In this document: positions 1 through 5,508 of the stretch, one piece after another
How the letters are laid out: each line of letters begins with the position of its first letter
How positions within the stretch are numbered: the stretch's first letter is position 1
Assembly: GCA_020426085.1 (NCBI GenBank)
Contig: JAGQQP010000299.1
Location: 1 to 5,715, forward strand
Length of the DNA stretch: 5,715 nucleotides
Direction: 5' to 3'
Source: Planctomycetaceae bacterium
GTDB lineage: Bacteria > Planctomycetota > Planctomycetia > Planctomycetales > Planctomycetaceae
Program-made: the position numbers and the translations under genes
Notes under the pieces: model-generated
The model's database searches: none
What the model was told of the DNA's origin: nothing
The model's input: the letters and a program-made list of their open reading frames with translations, nothing else

Positions 1-705
1 GTTCTTGATGGTTCGAATCAATCGCTGGAAAACCCTGCTGACTTTCAGGACGAATTTTCCTACAAACCCGTTCCCCCGACCGCTGTCGTAGGGTTGGGCC
101 TTGGTCTGTTTTCCTTTATTGCGCTGTTCGGCATTATAGGTCTGGGTATTGCCGTCACTGGTATTGTTGTTTCGCTGATCAGCCTCTGGAGTATTAAACG
201 CTCTTCCGGTGAACTCGGTGGCAGAATGGTGGCCTCTTCCGGATTGGTGCTCTCGGCCTTCTTCCTGGTCAGTGGCATCGGTTACCAGTCCTTTGTTTAT
301 GCCAACGAAGTGCCGGAAGGTTATCACCGTCTGAACTTCAGCAGTGACATCTCAGCCAAAGGTTTCGTCACCAAAGATGGCGTCCAGAGTGTGAACCCCG
401 ATGTGCTCAAACTGGACAAGCAGAATATCTTCCTCAAAGGCTACATGTATCCCACTGGTAATACCAGAGACCTCAAGAGCTTCATCCTGGTTAAAGACAA
501 CGGCCAATGCTGCTTCGGCGGACAGCCCGACGTCAAAGACATGATCCTCGTTGAAATGCAGGGAGACAAACGGGCTGACTTCTATGCAGGCCTCGTCTCT
601 GTCGCGGGAGAGTTCCTGGCAGAAGCTCCCACCACTGCAGGAGATTTACGCCCCGTATACCAAATGAAGGGAACCCACTTTGAACAGGCTCGAACTTCTT
701 ACTAA
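1..705 (+). CDS. Membrane-anchored DUF3299-like protein with DUF4190-like N-terminus (5' partial)
   Basis: The frame is open from base 1 to the TAA at 703-705, giving 234 visible residues; the true start lies upstream. The TTG at 94 falls inside the first membrane helix and is not a credible start. Visible residues 21-26 (YKPVPP) lead into hydrophobic segments at about 27-44, 45-64 and 77-98, with a basic loop (KR at 66-67) between the second and third. This resembles the DUF4190 type of planctomycete membrane leader. The remaining residues, about 99-234, should lie outside the cytoplasm. They carry GYMYP (147-151) and CCFG (170-173), which match my memory of DUF3299. The molecular function of that domain is not established. 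I recall its relatives beside zinc-regulated ABC transporter genes in gammaproteobacteria, so metal handling is a possible role. The next gene carries the same domain. Confidence is high for the reading frame and moderate for the family. Confidence 0.85.
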   Translation, partial: VLDGSNQSLENPADFQDEFSYKPVPPTAVVGLGLGLFSFIALFGIIGLGIAVTGIVVSLISLWSIKRSSGELGGRMVASSGLVLSAFFLVSGIGYQSFVYANEVPEGYHRLNFSSDISAKGFVTKDGVQSVNPDVLKLDKQNIFLKGYMYPTGNTRDLKSFILVKDNGQCCFGGQPDVKDMILVEMQGDKRADFYAGLVSVAGEFLAEAPTTAGDLRPVYQMKGTHFEQARTSY

Positions 706-780
706 TCAAGAAGAGAGCCCGTTCAATTTCGATTCTGAAACCTGGAAAGAAAAACCACATTCGCGTTCACTGTTTATCTG

Positions 781-813
781 AATGGCTCAGGTTGATCATC
801 AGTCTGAGCCATT
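781..813. repeat. Perfect 10-bp inverted repeat, possible weak terminator
   Basis: AATGGCTCAG (781-790) pairs perfectly with CTGAGCCATT (804-813) around a 13-base loop. It lies 75 bases after the stop of the first gene and before the lipoprotein gene. The stem could end or attenuate transcription, or protect a 3' end. The following bases (ATCAACTTTG) lack a proper T tract, so a classical rho-independent terminator is doubtful. The loop also contains GTTGAT (791-796), complementary to ATCAAC (814-819) just after the stem, so part of an alternative pairing is possible. Confidence 0.5.
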
Positions 814-853
814 ATCAACTTTGTCAGGAAGTTGGTGCAACCACCCGATCATC

Positions 854-858
854 AGGAG
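854..858 (+). promoter_or_regulatory. Shine-Dalgarno site that fixes the GTG start at 868
   Basis: AGGAG at 854-858 ends nine bases before GTG 868. The only longer in-frame alternative, TTG at 832, directly abuts its purine-rich stretch with no spacing. It would also add twelve mostly polar residues before the signal peptide. The GTG is therefore preferred. Confidence 0.7.
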
Positions 859-867
859 ATTGATCAC

Positions 868-1758
868 GTGCAGGCCCACCTGAATCCTACCCGACCGTTT
901 TGTTTCACACTCATCCTTTTCATCCTGGGCAGTCTGTCTGTCATTGTCAGCGGGTGTTCTTCATCTGACTCGACCGATTACAGGCAGTTCAGCGAAAAGA
1001 TTGATCACGACCGTTCTCCGTCTGATACTACACCTGTAGAAGCAACTGCTGACGCAGCGCCTGAGCAAAAACCGGTCGAACCGGCGGCCCACGTAGAAAC
1101 ATCTGCCACCGCTCCTGTGAAACCGGAAGTACCGGCTGCTCCTTCAGAAGAGACAACCACTGAAGCCGCCAAATCAGATTCGCCTGCTTCGTCACCTGAT
1201 GAGAAAAATGCCTCTTCCGATCACACTTTACCCGTTGTGGCGCAAAAACCCGACCCCAAAAAACGGGCGCTGACAAAAGAAGAAGTGGCACAGGAAAAAA
1301 TCGCCAGTGAGCCACGGGAAGTGAAAATCCTGGTCAAAAACCGCTCTTTCCGCAGAACCTCTCCGGAAAACGCACTCCTCGTCAACTACGACGATCTCGA
1401 TTTACTCAAAGTCATGAACATGGAACCGGTCACTCCCGAGGCTCCTGAACTCATGCCGGAATGGCTGAAAAACCTGGATGGAAAACGCATTCGGATTCGC
1501 GGGTTTATGTATCCTCCCTATCAGCAGACAGGCAATGAATATTTTCAACTCGCGCGGGATAATCAGATCTGCTGCTTCGGTAAGAACCCGAAAATCTACG
1601 ATCTGTTCCCGGTCATTATGCGGGAAGGTGTCACCGCCGACTATATTCTCAATCGCCCCTTTGACGTCGTCGGCGTGTTCCACATCAATGCGGAAAGCTT
1701 TGACGGAGCACTCGAACGCATCTACACGATTGACGATGCCATCGTCATTGATAAATAA
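868..1758 (+). CDS. DUF3299-like lipoprotein with long disordered linker
   Basis: Starting at GTG 868 the product has 296 residues. Residues 11-29 are hydrophobic and end in the lipobox V27-S28-G29-C30, so this is a predicted lipoprotein. Serine after the cysteine would suit outer-membrane sorting if Lol-type rules apply. Residues of about 45-145 are rich in P, A, E, S, T and K and look disordered, probably a spacer from the membrane. The C-terminal domain (about 150-296) holds GFMYP (212-216) and CCFG (235-238). The distance from the glycine to the first cysteine is 23 residues, as in the preceding gene, which supports a shared DUF3299-type domain. Outside these motifs the two domains are quite divergent. 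The function is unknown; a role in envelope metal handling is inferred only from remembered DUF3299 neighbourhoods. The gene follows the first after 162 bases that include an inverted repeat, so cotranscription is uncertain. Confidence 0.88.
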   Translation: MQAHLNPTRPFCFTLILFILGSLSVIVSGCSSSDSTDYRQFSEKIDHDRSPSDTTPVEATADAAPEQKPVEPAAHVETSATAPVKPEVPAAPSEETTTEAAKSDSPASSPDEKNASSDHTLPVVAQKPDPKKRALTKEEVAQEKIASEPREVKILVKNRSFRRTSPENALLVNYDDLDLLKVMNMEPVTPEAPELMPEWLKNLDGKRIRIRGFMYPPYQQTGNEYFQLARDNQICCFGKNPKIYDLFPVIMREGVTADYILNRPFDVVGVFHINAESFDGALERIYTIDDAIVIDK

Positions 1759-1778
1759 TGAAGTATTACTTTACAAAT

Positions 1779-1795
1779 AACGAACTCCCTTCGTT
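1779..1795. repeat. Small 6-bp inverted repeat between genes
   Basis: AACGAA (1779-1784) and TTCGTT (1790-1795) form a perfect six-base stem with a five-base loop in the 76-base gap before the next gene. No T run follows, so I do not call it a terminator. It could be chance. Confidence 0.25.
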
Positions 1796-1834
1796 TCACC
1801 AATAATTGAAATCTACCGCCACGAGGTTCGGCAC

Positions 1835-3025
1835 ATGACTGGTTTGACAAAGTATTTTAATAATCGCGTATTCCTGGCTCTCATTTGTGGCCTGATCATA
1901 TTCGCACAAACACCGGCCCTCACTGCCTGCCCCTTCTGCTCTGCACCCTCACTCACATTGACCGAACAGCTTTCACAATCTGATGTCGCCGTTCTGGCAC
2001 AATGGACGGAAGCCGAAAAAGGGACGCTGGAAAAAGCCGGCAAGACCGTTTTCGAAGTCAAAGAAATCGTGCGGCAGTCTGATAAAGACAAATTCAAAGT
2101 CGGCGATCAGATCACAATCAACCGACATCGACCGGGCAAAAAAGGCAACCTGTTTCTCCTGCTGGGAACCAAAGGCGCTGAAGTCGACTGGGGCGATCCT
2201 ATCGAAGTCACCGAAACCAGCTTTCACTACATCTCACAGGCTCCTGCTCCGGAAGAAAAAACTTCCAAACGACTCAAATACTTCCTGAAGTTTCTCGAAT
2301 ATCCCGACCAGATGATCTCCAACGATGCTTATGCAGAATTTGCCAATGCACCGTACGAAGAGATCACTCCCCTTTCCAAAGAAATGCCCCGCGAAAAAAT
2401 CCGCAAGTGGATCATCAACCCTGACACTCCTGTCACCCGCATCGGACTCTACGGTCTGCTGCTGGGACTCTGTGGCACCGGGGAAGACGTCTCCTTCATG
2501 GAACAGAAAATCAACGAACCCACCAAAGAATTCCGTCTGGGCATCGATGGTGTCATTTCAGGCTATCTGCTGCTGACCGGTGCGGACGGACTGGATAAAA
2601 TTGATGAAACCAAATTCGTTCCCAAAGATGTCGCATTCAGCGAAACCTACGCCGCCATGCAGGCCCTGCGGTTCATGTGGACCTATGGTGATGGCCGCAT
2701 TGACAAAGAACGTCTGAGAAAATCCATGCGACTGCTGCTGGATCGTCCCGAACTGACTGACCTGGTCGTCGCCGACCTGGCCCGCTGGGATGACTGGTCC
2801 GTCCTGGACCGCCTGATGGACATGTACGGCACCGGAGACTACGACATCCCCTCGATCAAACGGGCCATCGTACGCTACCTGCTCGTTGCATCTAAAGGTA
2901 AGAACAAAAAAGGGGGTGGCCCCGATGCTGCCACCGCCGAAAAAGCGAAAAAACTGCTCGATAAACTACGTCAAGAAGACCCCAAAACCGTCCAGAGTGC
3001 AGAACGGTTCTTCTTCCTCAAATAG
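1835..3025 (+). CDS. Exported CPFC-motif protein, tandem copy 1
   Basis: This encodes 396 residues; GAGG at 1823-1826 lies eight bases before ATG 1835. Residues 1-31 form a signal peptide (hydrophobic 12-26, likely cut after L-T-A31), leaving C32 at or near the mature N-terminus in the motif C32-P-F-C35. Residues of about 48-135 look like a beta-strand domain, with strands around 50-57, 71-79, 91-97 and 105-111. From about 141 to 396 the protein appears all-helical, with features such as NDAYAEFANAP (163-173) and GLYGLLLGLCG (204-214), suggesting a HEAT-like solenoid. The only other mature cysteine is C213. I recall similar ACPFC-starting exported proteins in planctomycetes but know of no assigned function. 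L29-T-A-C32 also satisfies a lipobox, so lipidation is possible. The next gene is a full-length paralogue. I see no catalytic motif; binding or scaffolding outside the cytoplasm is the most that can be inferred. Confidence 0.9.
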   Translation: MTGLTKYFNNRVFLALICGLIIFAQTPALTACPFCSAPSLTLTEQLSQSDVAVLAQWTEAEKGTLEKAGKTVFEVKEIVRQSDKDKFKVGDQITINRHRPGKKGNLFLLLGTKGAEVDWGDPIEVTETSFHYISQAPAPEEKTSKRLKYFLKFLEYPDQMISNDAYAEFANAPYEEITPLSKEMPREKIRKWIINPDTPVTRIGLYGLLLGLCGTGEDVSFMEQKINEPTKEFRLGIDGVISGYLLLTGADGLDKIDETKFVPKDVAFSETYAAMQALRFMWTYGDGRIDKERLRKSMRLLLDRPELTDLVVADLARWDDWSVLDRLMDMYGTGDYDIPSIKRAIVRYLLVASKGKNKKGGGPDAATAEKAKKLLDKLRQEDPKTVQSAERFFFLK

Positions 3026-3088
3026 AGGACAAGAAAAACAGCGCTCGCGGGATGACAACTGGAAGTCATGAATCTCCTCTATCAGCCG

Positions 3089-3093
3089 AAGGA
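3089..3093 (+). promoter_or_regulatory. Shine-Dalgarno site that fixes the ATG start at 3100
   Basis: AAGGA ends six bases before ATG 3100. The upstream in-frame ATG at 3052 has no comparable site and would put sixteen extra polar residues before the signal peptide. Starting at 3100 makes this protein align residue for residue with its paralogue, including both motif cysteines at positions 32 and 35. Confidence 0.7.
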
Positions 3094-3099
3094 TCGGTG

Positions 3100-4293
3100 A
3101 TGAACGTGCCAAAACGAACCGGAACCAGATGCAGTGGTATTTTTATTCTCTGCAGTTTACTGCTGGTCTTAAATATAACGACGTTGGAGGCCTGTCCGTT
3201 CTGTCCGGGCCCCTCCACCACGCTTTCCCGACAGCTGGAGCTCGCGGATGTCGCGATCCTCGGCCAATGGTCGAGCGCCAAGTTGGGAACGCTTCAGAAA
3301 ACGGGACAGACCAGCTTCGTGATCTCAGAAGTGCTGCATCAACCACGTAAGAGCACTCTGAAAGTCGGAGACCAGATTATTCTATCGCGTCACTACGCAG
3401 GTAAACCGGATCAGCAGTTTTTTCTGACGGGAGCCCGCGGAATCAGTCTGCACTGGAACGAACCGGTGGCGATGACCAGCGCCAGCATTGTCTATTTAAA
3501 ACAGGCTCCTTCGCAGAAAATGGAGACGAGTCACCGTCTCCGCTATTTTCTGAACTATCTGGAACACCCTGACACGATCATCGCCAACGATGCCTTTGCC
3601 GAATTCGCGAATGCTCCTTTCGAAGCAGTCACTCCCCTGGCGGAAGAACTGCCTCGTGAAAAACTTCACAGCTGGCTGGAAAACGAGAACACCCCCGTTC
3701 CCCGACTGGGCCTGTATGGTCTGCTGCTTGGCCTGTGCGGTCAGGAGTCGGACATCCTGTTCATGGAAGCAAAAATCCTTGAGCCGGCACAGGAAATCAG
3801 AATGGGTATCGGCGGCCTGATGTCCGGTTACCTGATGCTGACAGGTTCTGCCGGCCTGGACAAAATCGATAAATCCAAGTTCCGGGATAAAACGGCGGCC
3901 TTCAGTGAGACGTTTGCCGCGATGCAGGCACTCTCTTTCATGTGGACTTTCGGAGAGGATAAGATTGAGAAACGCCGCCTGAATCAGTCAATGCGACTGC
4001 TGCTGGAACGCCCCGAACTGGCCGATCTGGTCATCGCGAATCTGGCGCGGTGGGAAGACTGGACCGTCATGGATCACCTGGCCGAATTGTACGGTGCCAA
4101 AGACTATGATGTACGTTCGGTTAAAAAAGCCATCATCCGCTATTTCCTGGTGGCTTCGCTTGTCCCGCCGACCAAAGCAGGTGGCAATGATGTAGAAACG
4201 TCCCGCAAAGCAAAGCAGTTCCTCGAACTGCTGCGTCTGACAGACCCTCAGACAATCCAGAGTGCCGAACGATTCTTTCAGCTACCCCGGTGA
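3100..4293 (+). CDS. Exported CPFC-motif protein, tandem copy 2
   Basis: Read from ATG 3100 the product has 397 residues. By hand alignment it matches the preceding protein without a gap over 396 positions, with about 211 identities (53%). Identity is about 13% in the signal peptide (1-30), 45% in the beta-rich part (31-140) and 61% in the helical part (141-396). The signal peptide core is about 13-25, and C32-P-F-C35 follows directly. C213 in GLCG is again the only other mature cysteine. Conserved blocks include NDAFAEFANAP (163-173), RLLLERPEL (299-307) and an LARW-x-DW segment (315-321). Here the residues before C32 are L-E-A, a poor lipobox, so this copy is more likely secreted or periplasmic than lipidated. 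The 74-base gap to copy 1 has no convincing terminator, so the two are probably cotranscribed. They look like an old tandem duplication kept under selection. The biochemical role is unknown. Confidence 0.9.
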   Translation: MNVPKRTGTRCSGIFILCSLLLVLNITTLEACPFCPGPSTTLSRQLELADVAILGQWSSAKLGTLQKTGQTSFVISEVLHQPRKSTLKVGDQIILSRHYAGKPDQQFFLTGARGISLHWNEPVAMTSASIVYLKQAPSQKMETSHRLRYFLNYLEHPDTIIANDAFAEFANAPFEAVTPLAEELPREKLHSWLENENTPVPRLGLYGLLLGLCGQESDILFMEAKILEPAQEIRMGIGGLMSGYLMLTGSAGLDKIDKSKFRDKTAAFSETFAAMQALSFMWTFGEDKIEKRRLNQSMRLLLERPELADLVIANLARWEDWTVMDHLAELYGAKDYDVRSVKKAIIRYFLVASLVPPTKAGGNDVETSRKAKQFLELLRLTDPQTIQSAERFFQLPR

Positions 4294-4327
4294 TTAGCAG
4301 GCATTTCGTTTTTTCTCCGCGGGAACG

Positions 4328-4357
4328 TTGTCAGCTGACATCTCCTTCCGCTAGAGT
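4328..4357 (+). promoter_or_regulatory. Candidate sigma70-like promoter for the dehydrogenase gene
   Basis: TTGTCA (4328-4333, five of six matches to the -35 consensus) is followed after 18 bases by TAGAGT (4352-4357, four of six matches to the -10 consensus). Transcription would start near 4364, leaving a leader of about 48 bases before ATG 4412. The match is moderate, and planctomycete promoters are poorly characterised, so this is a candidate only. Confidence 0.35.
4329..4340. promoter_or_regulatory. Perfect 12-bp palindrome, possible operator
   Basis: TGTCAGCTGACA is its own reverse complement and lies in the 118-base gap before the dehydrogenase gene, overlapping the proposed -35 box. 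That position would suit a dimeric repressor. I cannot name the regulator, and only one copy was noticed in the window. Confidence 0.4.
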
Positions 4358-4411
4358 AGCAGTACCCGTTTTACCCTGTCCGTGCACTGTTTTTAGAGAA
4401 GAATACCGATC

Positions 4412-5398
4412 ATGCCTCGTGTCATCTGTACTGCCAAAATGTGTGAATTCGGCCCACATTTCGAAATCCTGCAGGCCGCTGGTTTTGAAGTCGACACGGT
4501 TCCCACAGATGTCGATCTCCGCAAAGAACCACACCGCGTTGTCGAACAGGTTCAGGGCTACGATGCCATCCTCGCCGGTGCCGAAGTCTATTCCCGCGAA
4601 GTACTCGAACAGCTGCCCGACCTGAAAGTCATCTCGCGATACGGCGTCGGTTTCGATGCCGTCGATCTGGCTGCCGCCGATGCGCAAAACATTGTGGTCA
4701 CCATCACACCCGGTGTGAATCATCACTCCGTCGCAGAACAGGCATTCGCTTTACTCATGGGCATCGCCCGCATGACACGCACGCAGGACCGCGCCGTTCG
4801 CAGCGGCGAATGGGAACGGGCCTTAACACCCCGCGTCTGGGGCAGCACCATCGGCATCGTCGGTCTGGGTCGCATCGGTCAAGCTGTCGCGACCCGCGCC
4901 ATCGGTATGGGCATGCACGTGCTGGCCTACGATCCGTTTCCCAACGAGGAATTCGCCAAAGCACATCAGATCAAAATGCTCGGCCTGGAGGAACTGCTGA
5001 AACAGTCAGACTACGTCACTCTGCATCTGCCCGTGACCCCCGATACCGTCGACCTCATCAACCGGGATACCCTGGCCATCATGAAACCGGGATCCGTGCT
5101 GATCAATACGGCTCGCGGAGGACTGGTTGACGAAGTCGCATTGGTGGAAGCCCTGGAATCGGGGCATTTACGGGCAGCAGGACTTGATGTTTTCAAAAAA
5201 GAACCATTGCCTGTTGAAAGTCCCCTGATCAAACTGGAAAATGTACTGTTAAGCTGTCACACCGGCGGACTCGATCAGGAATCGCATCGGGACGCCTATG
5301 CGATGGCGGCTCAGAACATCGTCAAACTGCATCAGGGAGAATGGCCCGCAGAGTGTATTGTCAATCTGAAAGAGACGACTGGCTGGAAATGGTCTTGA
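4412..5398 (+). CDS. D-2-hydroxyacid dehydrogenase, short phosphoglycerate-dehydrogenase type
   Basis: This 328-residue protein belongs to the D-isomer-specific 2-hydroxyacid dehydrogenases, cytoplasmic NAD(P)-dependent enzymes that interconvert 2-hydroxy acids and 2-oxo acids. The substrate-binding loop is SRYGVGFDAVD (75-85). The Rossmann motif GLGRIG (151-156) follows G147, and D174 at the end of the next strand points to NAD rather than NADP. The catalytic residues expected for the family are present: R235 in NTARGG, E264 in KKEP and H283 in CHTGG. It ends soon after the catalytic domain and has no ACT domain, so it is shorter than E. coli SerA (about 410 residues) or the long form (about 530). 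Phosphoglycerate dehydrogenase in serine synthesis is the usual label, but glyoxylate/hydroxypyruvate reduction or another hydroxy acid is equally possible. The Shine-Dalgarno site is weak (purine-rich AGAGAAGA at 4395-4402). The gene probably has its own promoter. Confidence 0.93.
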   Translation: MPRVICTAKMCEFGPHFEILQAAGFEVDTVPTDVDLRKEPHRVVEQVQGYDAILAGAEVYSREVLEQLPDLKVISRYGVGFDAVDLAAADAQNIVVTITPGVNHHSVAEQAFALLMGIARMTRTQDRAVRSGEWERALTPRVWGSTIGIVGLGRIGQAVATRAIGMGMHVLAYDPFPNEEFAKAHQIKMLGLEELLKQSDYVTLHLPVTPDTVDLINRDTLAIMKPGSVLINTARGGLVDEVALVEALESGHLRAAGLDVFKKEPLPVESPLIKLENVLLSCHTGGLDQESHRDAYAMAAQNIVKLHQGEWPAECIVNLKETTGWKWS

Positions 5399-5434
5399 TC
5401 ACTCACTTGCCTGACCTGGCGCAGCACAACCAGT

Positions 5435-5465
5435 CTGAGCAATACACTATTTGTATTACGGTCAG
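5435..5465. repeat. Imperfect stem-loop after the dehydrogenase gene
   Basis: AATACA (5441-5446) pairs with TGTATT (5452-5457) around a five-base loop. CTGA (5435-5438) and TCAG (5462-5465) can extend the stem across a small internal loop. It lies 37 bases after the stop codon. No T run follows, so it is only a possible 3'-end structure. Confidence 0.3.
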
Positions 5466-5508
5466 TCCCGTACTCAGCTTTCATGTATAAAAACTGGACG
5501 AATCCATT

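Noticed and set aside
832..867. A TTG start for the DUF3299-like lipoprotein
   Set aside because: The purine-rich stretch directly abuts the TTG with no spacing, whereas GTG 868 has AGGAG at proper spacing and begins a normal lipoprotein signal.
1028..1315. A 95-codon minus-strand frame over the lipoprotein linker
   Set aside because: It is the complement of a low-complexity coding stretch and encodes nothing recognisable.
1928..1939. CPFC as a thioredoxin or DsbA-type active site
   Set aside because: The motif lies directly after the signal peptide with no preceding beta strand and no cis-proline context of a thioredoxin fold.
3052..3069. A hairpin ATGAC/GTCAT between the CPFC genes
   Set aside because: A five-base stem with an eight-base loop and no T run is expected by chance.
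3052..3099. A longer N-terminus for the second CPFC protein from ATG 3052
   Set aside because: There is no good ribosome site, and the added polar residues would precede a signal peptide. The ATG at 3100 has AAGGA and gives exact co-linearity with the paralogue.
4281..4314. A rho-independent terminator after the second CPFC gene (GCTA...TAGC then a T run at 4309-4314)
   Set aside because: The stem has only four pairs and is separated from the T run by about ten bases, so it is not convincing.
4331..4726. A 131-codon open frame on the minus strand over the dehydrogenase start
   Set aside because: It lies mostly antiparallel to the well-supported dehydrogenase coding region and shows no recognisable domain; it is a codon-bias shadow.
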